A stretch of 64,000 nt of DNA, taken from positions 1,353,001 to 1,417,000 of the forward strand of contig NC_061152.1 in the NCBI RefSeq assembly GCF_905220365.1, given 5' to 3'. Below the pieces are notes generated by a model. That model was not told the DNA's origin and did no database searches. It was given only the letters and a program-made list of their open reading frames with translations. A program made the translations under genes and the position numbers. This document shows positions 53,021-63,602 of the stretch, in pieces; the first letter of the stretch is position 1; every line of letters begins with the position of its first letter. The DNA is from Vanessa cardui (Eukaryota; Arthropoda; Insecta; Lepidoptera; Nymphalidae).

Positions 53021-53893
53021 TTGATATTTATCGGATGTCATATTCATTGCATCGTAAAGGATATTAGCGTAATCTAATTTTGAAGGGCAAAGTGGTTTAA
53101 ATTCACGCTTGAAATTAGACCAACTTCGGTCGTTGGTCACCCATTCGCTAAGCCACAACCTAGCGTCCCCTTTCAAACATGAAGCTACTCGCGATAAACA
53201 TTCGCTGTCGGTCCATCCATTAGCGTCTCTAGCACGTTCAACTTCTTCGCACCACACTTCGATGTTATTTATAGAGGGGTCAAAATTAGACACAAAATAA
53301 TTTTGTGATCTTATAGGTTGAGTGGATTTGAGAGTTTCTATTAAAGCTTGTGCAAGCAAAGATGCGTCGGAGCACCGACCAGCTGATTCTGGACACGTAT
53401 CTTGATGAAGAGAATTGACCGTATTAGAGCTATTCCGATTAGACGCGAGGTTATATATGGATGTGTGAGGTATATCATTAGAACAGGTGGAAACCGTTTT
53501 CGTATTATTTGGTTGCAAATATTTGTTTGGGGGCGGACTAGGAGTTCGAGTATGGTTTGTGCGTTCCCTAGATTCGCGATGTCTACTACCCTGAGAGTTA
53601 CTTAACGAACGCCGCGATAGTCTTTTGGAATAACGTTGGTGACGTAAATGTGATTCTGAATGTTGACCGCGACGGCGATGTCGTGAACTATGGCGAACTT
53701 TACATTGAGAGGATCTAGTACTATCGCTCGAACTAAACGAAGAACGACGGGATCTACCACGAGAACGGAAGTGTTTGCGCGAGTATCGATTCGTACGAGT
53801 ACGCGAATTATAACGTGGACGGTGTCGACTTCGGTCGCGCGAGCCACTTCGCGAACGAAACCGAGTACTACTACGCGATATACTACGTACCAT
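53009..53893 (-). CDS. gag N-terminal part with Arg/Ser-rich region
   Basis: Structural protein of the element. From Met (53893) there is an extreme RS-rich tract of about 110 residues (SRSSTRFRSRSGSRDRSR), unusual for gag and like SR splicing factors. A linker then leads to a typical capsid segment: FDPSINNIEVWCEEV, GDARLWLSEW, FKREFKPLCP. The frame ends at TGA at 53009, one base out of register with the rest of gag. An upstream in-frame Met at 53929 is also possible. Confidence 0.85.
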   Translation of the reverse strand: MVRSISRSSTRFRSRSGSRDRSRHRPRYNSRTRTNRYSRKHFRSRGRSRRSSFSSSDSTRSSQCKVRHSSRHRRRGQHSESHLRHQRYSKRLSRRSLSNSQGSRHRESRERTNHTRTPSPPPNKYLQPNNTKTVSTCSNDIPHTSIYNLASNRNSSNTVNSLHQDTCPESAGRCSDASLLAQALIETLKSTQPIRSQNYFVSNFDPSINNIEVWCEEVERARDANGWTDSECLSRVASCLKGDARLWLSEWVTNDRSWSNFKREFKPLCPSKLDYANILYDAMNMTSDKYQNVR

Positions 53894-54043
53894 TTTTGAC
53901 AAAAACAACAAAAAAAAAACACAAAACACAAAAAAAAAGAAATGTGACTTTAAAGAAAAACAAACAAAAATACGATTGTGGAGGGTGATATTTTGTTTCC
54001 TTTAAAAAGTGGGCAGCGGTGGTGTTCTTTATCCCAATTCTGA

Positions 54044-54351
54044 TGTAAGGATCAGAAGTGGTTAAAGATTAAAAAAAAATAACAAATATGACAAACACTA
54101 TATTTCTATTTCTTACAATTTATTTTAAGGAAACAAAATGTCAATCAACACTTTAACAAAAACAGACAGCAATTTGATAATAGAAACAAACGTAAACAAG
54201 AGAGTAATTGAAGGGCTCACGTGACCAGCGTTCCGACCTCTCGGACTGTCGACAAGGAAATGTTGCTACAAACATCTGTTACCGCTCTTTTATAAGATTC
54301 GGGTAGCAGCAAAAAAATTGTTTGTCCGATTTTATAGAAGCTTAGCTTATA
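54044..54351 (-). repeat. 5' LTR
   Basis: Same length as the left copy; right border TTATA|GTAG. Confidence 0.9.
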
Positions 54352-54602
54352 GTAGTATTTCAATTGATTCTTTCCATTTAGATTTTAATATTTATTTTGA
54401 CTAATAACATGGTTTTTATTTTGACTAAAAACTAAGCTTATAATTAAAGTCGGACAACCAGCCATTATTTTGGCTAGACACGAGCAAGAAAGAAAAATCC
54501 TAATATCGAATGATAAACTGTAGTGTAAAAAGATAAAGTGTTGTGAAGTTTGAGTGATTTAAATAGTAAGGACGTAACACAATACTGATACTAAATATAC
54601 TA

Positions 54603-54770
54603 CAAACAACAACAAAACAAACAACAGCAGCCTTTCATTTCCCACTGCTGGGCTAAAGCCTCCTCTCCAATTGAGGAGAAGGTTTGGAACATATTTCACC
54701 GCGCTGTTTCAATGCGTGTTGGTGGAATACACATGTGGCACAATTTTTATGAAATTAGACACGTGTGTAT
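54603..54770 (-). repeat. SINE-T 3' half
   Basis: Tail complement AACAACAGCAGCCTTTC to ATGAAATTAGACACGTG, breaking into a (CA)n repeat. Confidence 0.75.
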
Positions 54771-54774
54771 TCAC

Positions 54775-54790
54775 ACACACACACACACAC
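54775..54790 (+). repeat. (CA)n microsatellite
   Basis: Eight CA units at the broken end of a SINE-T. Confidence 0.9.
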
Positions 54791-55055
54791 CCTATAAAGA
54801 GTAAGGGTACTGTATCGGAAATGTACCCCTTCCTAATGGTAGGTGGTCACCATCGCCTGTAAATAATGGCGCTGTTTAATTAGTAATGTACTTGTTTCAT
54901 TGGTAAATCACATTACTGAGAGCGTTATCAATATCTTTTATTATTATTTAATGTTTACTAATGATATATTAATAGCTCTGTGGGAAGGGTGATCAAGTAT
55001 ATTATATTTATTGAGTAAAATCAAGTAATTTTTTTTTATTCCATAGAAACATTAG

Positions 55056-55130
55056 AGCTGAGATGGTCCAGTGGTTAGAACGCGTGCATCTTAACCGATG
55101 ATTGCGGATTCAAACCCAGGCCTCTATATA
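55056..55130 (+). repeat. SINE-T head fragment
   Basis: GAGCTGAGATGGTCCAGTGG with B box GATTCAAACCCAGG. Confidence 0.75.
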
Positions 55131-55262
55131 TGTGCCAATGCGTCAGCTTTGGGAATTAAGATGTTATGTCCCTTGTGCCTGTAGTTACACTGGCTCAGTC
55201 ACCGGAACACAACAATACTGATTATTGTTGTTTGATGATAGAATAGCTGACCTACATACCCA
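55131..55262 (-). repeat. SINE-A fragment joined to SINE-T
   Basis: ATGCGTCAGCTTTGGGAAT to GAATAGCTGACCTACATACC. The joint at 55130 is abrupt. Confidence 0.7.
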
Positions 55263-55594
55263 AGGTCATAGCTAAAATCTATGAACACTAGGGGCAATTT
55301 ATTCCTTAAGACGATTTAGGAGGGGAGGTCGAACATGGCTTATGTTTTCTTACGAGGGGGTGGGAGGGAGTTTCGAAGGTTCTTACGTAAGATAAAAAAA
55401 ATGCACAAACTTAAAATGATTTGACTAAGCCGATTGCCGAGGCTGTGAAATCTATACATATAATAAAATTGGAGTGTCTGTTTTTAATATTAAAATAGGA
55501 GTTTCTTCTTATAATAGAGGGGAAGGGGGTCAAAACTAGTGAAAAAAATTTCGAAGTAATAAATGAATGGCCCCCCTACACAAACCATATGTAT

Positions 55595-55990
55595 TCAATC
55601 AAAATCAAAATACACTTTATTCAAGTAGGCTTTTACAAGCACTTTTGAATCGTCATTTAACAATTAAGTGAAGCATCGATTCGGAAAGTAGATTCTACCG
55701 GCAACCTACAAGTAGATTCTACGGCAAGAAAATCAGTAGTTACTCTTTTTCAACATTTAAAAGATACAGTCATATTAGTTAATACTATATATGTATGTAA
55801 TGTAATGCCTGGAAGTCAACAGGCTTTTTTTATCATCTATAAAATCTTGTATCGAGTAATACGCCTTTTCTACCAATGTATTTTTTACAAACGATTTGAA
55901 TTTACTAAACGGCAAAGTAAAAAATGTCCGCGGAAATTTATTATAGAAACGGATACCTTGCACCAAGAAGGTTTTATTGATATTTAAAGT
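55595..55990 (-). repeat. J-tail with pol codons
   Basis: Reverse-complement trailer then about 45 codons of pol: [37 protein letters not shown]. Confidence 0.8.
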
Positions 55991-56261
55991 GCATTACGAT
56001 TTATAATAGTTTTATTATGTGAGTAAATATTCTTTGTACGAATACTATTTTCCTTGTAGATGATGACGTCATTTTAAGTTGTTTAATAGTCTCATTAGGT
56101 TACTAAGAGGATATATTTTATATTTAGAAATACCGCTATCGTCCAGTGGTTAGATAGATTAGAATCTTTACTGAAGATCATGAGTTCAAAAAGGAATAAA
56201 AAAGAAACAAAAAAATAACACCTCATTGTCTTGAGTTGACAGAAGAGCTGATTCATTTTTG

Positions 56262-56530
56262 TCTAGAAATGACCAGAGGCCCAGTGTTTAGAACGCGTGC
56301 ATCTTAACCGATGATTACAGGTTCAAACTAGGATGTACTAATATCATATATAGTATTAATATCATATCATATTTATATTATCTCGTGCTCGGTAGAGGAA
56401 AACATCGTCTGAAACCTGTATGTGATCCTACCAATCCTACCAAGATTGGAGCAGCATGGTGGAATATGCTCCAAACTTTCTCCTCAAAGGGAGAGGAGGC
56501 GATAGCCCAGCAGTGGGAAATTAACAGTCT
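56262..56530 (+). repeat. SINE-T with internal deletion
   Basis: Head at 56270-56330, 3' half at 56378-56530 (ATCTCGTGCTCGGTAG to CAGCAGTGGGAAATTAACAG). Confidence 0.7.
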
Positions 56531-56639
56531 ATCACTGTAGGTACTGTACTGTACCGTATTTTTAATTAAATTAATATAATCTAGTATTTCATGTATATAC
56601 AATAAAAGATTTTCTTATATTTTTTCTTTTTTTAAAACA

Positions 56640-57508
56640 TTAAACATATAAAAATGATTAGTTTCTATGTACAGCTATCGTCCCATAATCACTGGAATAA
56701 AAATCGACTTACATTACTAATATACAAAATGGCGGCGTTCAATTTTCCCGCCAAACAGAGATGACATTTCACTAGACCGATCAGCTGTCAAAATACGTTG
56801 CTAGAAATTTAAAAATGGCGTTAACAATTTGCCTACATATATATATATAACGGCACATTGCCGTTATCATTATTTTTGGTTCCCATATGTGGCTGCCGAG
56901 CGATCGAGGGTTGTCGGGCGAAGAGAATTAAAATCACGTGTATGAGGTTCTTTTACAATATCCAATAATTATTACAACGAAATATTATCAGTAATACAAT
57001 CAACTCAGGTAATGACGCTCCACCAGGCACGTTTTGTTTCTGCGAGATGCAAAAGGATTGTTTTTCGTTTGACTTCGCTTACAAAAGAGACTGAAGTCAC
57101 AAGTGAGCGAAGAACACGTGAAAAGACGTCAAAACCACCATAATTTAAAAAAAGGTTGCTATCCGATGTTATTATCGCTTTTTGACGTTTCTTTACGCTC
57201 TTTAAATACAGTGGCACCGTCATATATAAAATTTATTTTATGTTACATATTTAAATTATTATATTTCATTTAACTCTCAAAGAATTTTCGCAGTTATTGA
57301 TTATTAGCTATATACCTGTATTATCTTGAAGTTATATTTTGCTAAAACAAATATGGCGTCGAATGGGTTCAATAAAACAACTTTTACATAATAAACGTAA
57401 TAATTATTTACTATAAATTATAAATCAAGCACCAGTCTTCTTAATATAAATTCGGTTGAATTTTTTTTTTGTAAATTACAACATTTAGGAGTCAAAATAT
57501 ACAAAATG
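56640..57508. other. Gene-free stretch with a small perfect inverted repeat
   Basis: Holds ATAACGGCA-cat-TGCCGTTAT (56847-56867). Downstream flank of yellow-B; no exon recognised. Confidence 0.45.
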
Positions 57509-57560
57509 TTATATTTTCTTTTCACACGGAGTATTCTTTATTAAGTCATATACGTTGGCC
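57509..57560 (-). CDS. Yellow-B last exon
   Basis: 52 nt: ANVYDLIKNTPCEKKI and TAA, after acceptor TTTTTTTCAG. Aligns with yellow-[13 protein letters not shown]. Found by its homology; too short to stand alone. Confidence 0.8.
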
Positions 57561-60500
57561 CTGAAAAAAACACATAGTATGTCAACAATAGTTAATTCCA
57601 ACCCAAGATGGTTAGCAAGCTAGCACCACTATATATATGTGCTTAATTTGTGTTTATAATTCATCTCGCGCTCGGTAAAGGAAAACATCGCGAGGAAAGC
57701 ATGTGTCTAATTTTATAGAAATTCTGCCACATGTGTATTCCACCAACATTGGAACAGCGTGGTGGTATATGTTGCAAACCTTAACATAAGCATTATTTAA
57801 ATTAAATTTTTATTTTTTTTTATATGACTAGCGATCTGCCCCGGCTTCGCACGGGTGCTTTGATATGACTGAAATTATCAGTGTTTCTTTACTATATTGT
57901 CCATGTATTATATACAAGAACCTTCCTCTCGAATCACTAATCTATTAAAAAAAACCACATCAAAATCCGTTGCATAGTTTTAAAGATTTAAGGATACATA
58001 AGGATATAGGGACAGAGAAAGCGACTTTGTTTTAAACTATGTAGTGATTGTGAATGGTGATATGTAGTGATGATGACGACCTCCGTGGTCGAGTGTGTAC
58101 ACCGGTGTCATGGATACGGCACTCTAAGGTCCCGGGTTCGTCCGGCCGAGTCGATGTAGATTATCATTAGTTGTCTATGTCGTCTCGGGTCTGAGTGTTA
58201 TTTTATGGAATAGCTTGGCGAACGAGCACATGGGCCACCTGATGGTAAGTGGCCACCATCACCCATAGACAATGACGCTGTAAGAAATATTAACTATTCC
58301 ATACATCGTCAATGCGCCGCCAACCTTGGGAACTAAGATGCTATGTCCCTTGTGCCTGTAGTTACACTGACTCATTCACCCTTCAAACCGGAACACAACA
58401 ATACTGCGTACTGTTGTTTGGCGGTAGAATATCTGATGAGTGGGTGGTACCTACCCAGGCGGGCTTGGACAAAGCCCTACCACCACCTGTGCCGTCGTTA
58501 CGTCTGATCTTCCACAACACAAGTGCGATAGCTACTCACATTGGGATCAGAGTAATGTATGTGATGTCCAATATATAGCCAATACTTATGTCGGTCAGGG
58601 CGTCACGATAGCATGCGTAAGCGATCCCGTGGCGTCTGCCGAAAGATGGAGAGGGTACCGCTGGTTTTTTAATGGTTAACCCGGTGTGCTTGGGCGTACT
58701 CGGCGTTCAGGGCTCCGGGGAGTCCCACACCACCCCCCCACTTTCCATCATGTGGGGGAAAAAATACTTACTTATGTAAATAGAAGTTGTAGTTCTTGAC
58801 ACTTAGAGCTGAGTAGACGAAAACGTGCATCTGATTCACAAGCACCCAGACATCATCGCCGATTACTTTTAAGTCTGTAATTAAAATTAAATATTAATTA
58901 ATCTTTTATGTTATACTCAAACTCAAATTGCTTTATTCAATAAAAAAGTATTACACTTTCCTATTGATGGTCAATAGGCTATTTGACAATGCGAAAAATA
59001 AATCGTGAATTATTGTAAGGTGTGTTTATTATGAGTTTAAAAATGGTTATTTACTAACGAAACTTGAAAATAATACTTAATTTATTCAAAAATCAATAAA
59101 TAAAAATGCATTTTTTCAAACGTTTGTCACGTGACACAAAACGCTTCTGATTGGCCGGGCTTATGATGAAGTCACTATGTTGTAAACCTTGCTTTTCTAT
59201 TTATTTATTTATTTATTTAAACACTTTATTGTACACCACAAATTAAACAGATAAGTAAGAACACATAAAAAAAAAAAGAAAATAGATGGTACAACCGGCG
59301 GTCTTATCGCTTTAAAGCGATTTCTTCCAGACAACCGAGGTGATATGGAGTAGTAGCCAACAGAGAAATGGTAGGTGGTGTAAAATAGACTACATGCATA
59401 GATACAAATAATATAATACATAAATAAACTACTACATACATATAGCTAGGTACATAAATACATTTATACATACATATATACATAGAGTCATACATAAAAA
59501 CATATAAATATACAGATATATACAAATAACAAATGGTATCTAGTCGCCATTCAGTGTGAGAGTGTGAGGTAATAATTAATAACTTTAGTTTTAAATAATG
59601 TTAAAGAGGTTGCAGATTTGATATTAAGCGGGAGGGCACTCCACAATCGAGTAGCCTCAGCCGTAAAAGATTTTTTGGAAAAAATTGTTTTCTGCACAGG
59701 TGGATTTAAAAGTAAATTTTCAGATGAACGTAAGTTCATGTTGTGTCCGTCAATAACATTGCGAGAATTCAAAAATTTAAATTTTTCTTTTAAATAAATA
59801 GGTGAGTGAGGATTGAATAACACACAGTACAGAAGACAAACAATATGTAGATTCCGGCGAAAACGAATAGGTAACCACTTGAGCTGAGTACGAAATTCAG
59901 AGACATGGTCATATTTGCGTAAGCCAAATATGAACCGTATAGCTAGATTTTGAAGACGCTCAAGTTTATTTAATTGGTCCTCATTTAAATCTAGATAGCT
60001 TGCGTCTGCATAATCGAGAATAGATAGAAGTAGAGAATGTGCTAACATAGTCTTGGTGGAAATAGGAAGAAAGGAACGGAGACGTCGTAGAGAGCCCATC
60101 GCCTAAAAACATTTTCCTGCTGACTACATTTAACTGATGTGACCATGAAAGTGTAGAATCTAGATGTATACCGAGATTTTTTACCGTAGAACTATATGGT
60201 ATAGTACAATTATCTAATATAATCGTAGGAATGTTTCTCCAGTCAACTCTTGAAATCATAGCAGCACTGCCAATAATAATGGCCTGTGATTTTGATGGAT
60301 TGATCTTTAAACCATAACACTTGCTCCAATCACTGATTGTAACCAGGTCATCATTAATGGCAGCGATAGCGCTGGGCAAGTTATCCAAGGTTGACTGGGT
60401 ATAAAGCTGGAGATCATCTGCATACATGTGGTAGAGAGAAGAAATCTTTTGAGTAATAGAATTAATGAAAATAGTAAAGAGAATAGGAGACAGCACGCCA

Positions 60501-62952
60501 CCCTGAGGCACTCCAGCACGTACTTCACACCAAGACGAAAATGTCTCGTCTACCTGAACACGTTGCCTTCTGCCTCTAAGATAACTCTGAAACCAGCCAA
60601 ACACCGATGGAGATATGTTAAGAGAACGCAGCAAACTCAATAAGATGTCAAAGTTGACAGTACCGAAAGCATTGCTAAAATCTAACAATGTCAGCACTGT
60701 AAGTTGTTTATTATCCATGCCCAATCTAATGTCGTCGGTAATTTTCACGAGCGCTGTGACCGTACTATGACCGGAGCGATCTACTATATGTTCCACAGAT
60801 TAAAATACAGCAAAGTGACGTCACCGACCCCATTGCAGCGCCATATTGTCCAAGTATCGTTTTCGCACGCTATTAAAATATGGAATTTTTAATATGATAT
60901 TTTTCGGCAAATATGTACTAGAAATAAAAAATCAACTTCTACTGGGTCCCTTAACCTCTACTAAATAATATAAAATGGATTTTAAAAACCAGTCAAATAG
61001 CCTATTGAAACAGTAGGTACCACCGGTTCGGAAAAAGGAACACCCTGACCTAAGAAGAACCGGCGAAAGAAACTCTTTTTTCTGTCACATATATTATATA
61101 AACAATTTAGATGAATTGAAATAGCCAGGAGGCGATCGTTTTATTCCCAAGGTGTGCTGTATAAACATGTATAAAATACTAGCTGTACCCGCGACCTTGT
61201 ACGCGTTTGCATTTAACAAAAAAAATATTATTTTAGCCTAAGTTACTCCTTATTGTATCAGTTATTTGCCCGTGAAAATCGGTCCAGCCGTTCCAGAAAT
61301 TAGCTGGAACAAACAAACAGACTGACAAAAATTATAACAAATGTTATTTTGGTATATGTACCGTGTAAAAAAGGGCTATTTTAATATTACTAACAGACAC
61401 TCCAATTTTATTATATGTAAAGATACCAGATATATAAGCCAATTTCTCGTGATCTTGTACAGCGACGCCGACGTTCTCGGGCGCCATCTTGTTGTCAACC
61501 CGCCAGCACAAAATGGCGTCCTGAGCGACATTAGCGTATAGTAGCGTTTTGGTTCCGGCGTGGTAATCATGCGACCCGCTCTGTGTATTCGCACCTTTAG
61601 TGCCTGCGACCTGAAAAATTAATATCATTAACAACAACAGCCTGTAAATTCCCACCACTGGGCTAAATGCCTCCTCTCCCTTTGAGAAGGTTTTGGAACA
61701 TATTCCACCACGCTGTTCCAATGCGGGTTGGTGGAATACACATGTGGCAGAATGTCTATGAAATTTGTCACATGCAGGTTTCCTCACGATGTTTTCCTTC
61801 ACCGCTGAGCACGAGATGAATTATAAAGACAAATTAAGCACATGAATCAGCGGTGCTTGCCTGGATTTGAACCCGCAATCATCGGTTAAGATGCATGCGT
61901 TCTAACCACTGGGCCATCTCGACTCTCGAGAGATCATCATCTTTACATAATATTCATATAACATATAAATCCTTATTTTTTACTCTGAGATCTGTGCACA
62001 CTACATATACATATATAGATTTGTGACCTCCATTTTCCGTTTAAACTGAATGGGAAAATTTGTAAGACCATGATCAGACCTGCTGTTCTATATGGATCAG
62101 AGTGTTGGGCTACAAAAGGGCTGAATGAAAGACAATTGCGTGTAGCATAGATGAGGATGTTGAGAGGAATGTGTAGTGTTACGCGAATGGATAGAGTAAG
62201 GAATGAGTACATAAGAGGGAGTTTGAAAGTGACACAGATAGCCGAGAAGTTATGTGGAAGGCGGCTGTCATGGTATGGGAATGTAATGTGGAGAAATGAG
62301 GAACATATTATGTGGAAGATCTTAGATGCAGAGGAAGGGGATGACGAATGAAAAGATGGATGGATTGTGTGAAAGGCGATATGGTTGGAAATAATGTTAC
62401 TTGTGAGATGACGTCAGATAGTTGGTTTTGGTTGACTAGTTGGTGTTGGTTTGATTGACACTGCTGCGCACTTATACATACCTACTACCATTTCTTTTCT
62501 AAGTTATTTTTTTTTTCTCTTTTGTTTTTCATTTTTTGTTTTGTGTATAATTTGTGTATTACATATAAGTGTCGTATTGTTCTGTTTGAATTACTATACA
62601 ATTTGTGTCTGTAGTGGTATAATTTCTTCAGTCAATAAAGATTATTATTATTAGATAGGGAAGTATGGAAGGAGACATGCTGAGACGACCCCAATTAAAT
62701 TGGGATAAGGGCAGGAGGATCTGTGCACGCTACAGTTAGTAAATACCGATACCAGTCTTACTTTTGGAATTCTTAAAGATAAATATACCTTAACGTGTTT
62801 ATCAATAGGGTTGCCACTTTGAAGAAACTTCGTGTTGACTGTGAACTCCAGGGGTGACACTAAGGGATGGTAGAAGGCAGTCCGATGACCTTTAGCGTCA
62901 GGTTCTGATAGGGCTATGCTGAAGAGTCCATCGCGCCAGTTAATCACGTAAC
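57509..62952 (-). CDS. Yellow-B: C-terminal exons of a second yellow-family gene (partial)
   Basis: Exons, 5' to 3': 62952-62762, 61610-61427, 58874-58772, 57560-57509, joined in phases 0, 1 and 2 without a stop, about 175 residues to TAA. Matches yellow-A exons 8-11 in order. Seen blocks: NWRDGLFSIALSEP, HRTAFYHPLVSPLEF, SGSHDYHAGTKTLLYA, DAILCWR, GDDVWVLVNQM, NYNFYLH, NVYDLIKNTPC. The SQS-x-x-H-D motif of the family is reduced to QSGSHDY. The gene's 5' exons lie beyond 64 kb. Secreted yellow/MRJP family; enzyme activity unknown. Confidence 0.88.
57625..57785 (+). repeat. SINE-T middle fragment
   Basis: CACCACTATATATATGTGC to GGTGGTATATGTTGCAAACC. Confidence 0.7.
57833..58050 (+). repeat. 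G-family repeat
   Basis: CTGCCCCGGCTTCGCACGG to AAGCGACTTTGTTTTAAAC. Confidence 0.7.
58076..58575 (+). repeat. SINE-C split by SINE-A
   Basis: The left part ends at GTCTCGGGTCTGAGTGTT (58197). The right part resumes GTGCCGTCGTTACGTCTG (58491) to AATGTATGTGATG. Confidence 0.8.
58198..58488 (-). repeat. SINE-A inserted in SINE-C
   Basis: ATTTTATGGAATAGCTTGGC to GCCCTACCACCACC. Complete. Confidence 0.85.
58772..58874 (-). CDS. Yellow-B exon (103 nt)
   Basis: DLKVIGDDVWVLVNQMHVF, then YSALSVKNYNFYLH. Acceptor AATTACAG; donor CATAA|GTAAGT. Same length and phases as yellow-A exon 10. Confidence 0.88.
59204..60785 (-). mobile_element. 5'-truncated LINE inside M2
   Basis: Minus-strand reverse-transcriptase sequence with an (AAAT)n tail at 59204-59222. 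The 5' end is cut within the RT at about 60785. It splits the MITE near TTTTCTA/CTACTATATG. Confidence 0.85.
59551..60796 (-). pseudogene. LINE reverse transcriptase with one frameshift
   Basis: Frame 1 (60796 to about 60100) has LLDFSNAFGTVNFDIL, GVPQGGVLSP and YADDLQLYTQ. The frame then shifts near 60100 and continues as LRSFLPISTKTMLAHS to YYLTLSH and a stop at 59551. YADD is the catalytic motif. Different family from the 24.3 kb LINE. Confidence 0.85.
61175..61426 (+). repeat. H-family repeat touching a yellow-B donor site
   Basis: ACTAGCTGTACCCGCGACC to ATTTTATTATATGTAAAGAT. Its last bases form intron positions +3 onward of the neighbouring exon. Confidence 0.7.
61427..61610 (-). CDS. 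Yellow-B exon (184 nt)
   Basis: VAGTKGANTQSGSHDYHAG, LLYANVAQDAILCWR, QDHEKLAYIS. Acceptor TTTTTCAG, donor TCTG|GTATCT. Same length as yellow-A exon 9. Confidence 0.88.
61634..61925 (-). repeat. SINE-T, full length
   Basis: AACAACAACAGCCTGTAAAT to CCACTGGGCCATCTCGACTC; begins about 20 bases upstream of a yellow-B acceptor. Confidence 0.85.
62050..62725 (+). pseudogene. RTE-like LINE 3' region, decayed
   Basis: Reads KTMIRPAVLYGSECWATKG, a stop, then MRMLRGMCSVTRMDRVRNE and RLSWYGNVMWR, typical of RTE pol C-termini. The usual last block (CCCCAATTAAATTGGGATA) reappears at 62685 after about 200 bp of T-rich insertion. Confidence 0.7.
62762..62952 (-). CDS. Yellow-B exon (191 nt)
   Basis: NWRDGLFSIALSEPDAKGH, FYHPLVSPLEFTVNT, ending VYLSLRIPK at AAAA|GTAAGA. 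An earlier GT donor (AAG|GTATAT) is possible in the same phase. The later one was chosen because YLSL aligns with YFSL of yellow-A exon 8. Acceptor CTCAAG. Confidence 0.8.
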
Positions 62953-63011
62953 CTTGAGAATTAAATAAACTTTTATGTATTTAAACTAGTTGTTGCTCAC
63001 GCTTCTTATTC

Positions 63012-63165
63012 AAATCAAATCAATTTTATTCAAATAAACTTCACAATGAAGCTTTTTTGAATTGTCAATAATGAAATACTACCAGCGTTTCGGAAAGCAG
63101 CCTCTAGCGAGAAGAAACGGCGAGAAACTCGCATAGTTTCTCTTTTTATATAAACAAATTTACAA
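63012..63165 (-). repeat. LINE trailer of a J-related subfamily
   Basis: AATCAAATCAATTTTATTC to AACTCGCATAGTTTCTC; partner of the 48960 copy. Confidence 0.65.
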
Positions 63166-63405
63166 TGCTTAATGCGACCTTATATGCGTTTGAATTTAAC
63201 AAAAAATATATTATTTCCAGTGAAAGTCCCGTCAAAATCAGTCCCGCCGTTCCAGATATTAGCCGAAACAAACAGACAGACAGACCGACAAAAATTGTAA
63301 AAAAGTGCTATTTTGGTATATGTACGGTGTACATACATATGTATTGAGTAAAAAAGGGCTATTTTAATATTACAAACAGACACTCCAATTTTATGATGTA
63401 TAGAT
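63165..63405 (+). repeat. H-family repeat, 5'-truncated
   Basis: TGCGACCTTATATGCGTTTG to CCAATTTTATGATGTATAG. Confidence 0.65.
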
Positions 63406-63602
63406 GTAAGAAAAAGTTTTGATTCCTATATATTTACTGAAGGAATTGTTCTTTATCGCCTTACAGTAGGTTAACAGACTGAAATCATCAGGAAAGGAAA
63501 GCGTTATGCTATCAGATCATTCTATCTCTTTCTTTTATTCTCTGTCTCTTTTTAATGTACAACATAATTTAGACGAATATTTTATGTTTAAGTTGTTGTG
63601 TA

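Larger units (their letters stand above)
49575..54351 (-). mobile_element. Young Gypsy-type LTR retrotransposon lacking integrase
   Basis: Two 308-bp LTRs differ at one position noticed (T at about 49717, C at the matching site). GTAG flanks both sides (49571-49574 and 54352-54355), a 4-bp target duplication. On the minus strand, gag, protease, RT and RNase H follow in order. The integrase is absent: only about 800 bp separate the pol stop from the 3' LTR. Purine-rich AGGAGAGG just before the 3' LTR may be the polypurine tract. A primer-binding site is not clear; TGGGATAAAG eight bases inside the 5' LTR is the best candidate. Confidence 0.9.
58973..61006 (+). mobile_element. M2 MITE, copy 3, split by a LINE
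   Basis: Left half 58973-59203 and right half about 60786-61006 together equal copy 2. Both perfect terminal repeats are present. TGTCACGTGACA at about 59127 and TGACGTCA at about 60817 are kept. Confidence 0.85.

Noticed and set aside
53402..53931. Alternative frames rich in Arg, Val or Thr opposite gag
   Set aside because: Shadow frames of the repetitive RS-coding tract.
57005..57223. 72-residue open frame on the minus strand near yellow-B's end
   Set aside because: No family motif, no splice framing consistent with yellow-B, and the proven last exon lies further upstream at 57509.
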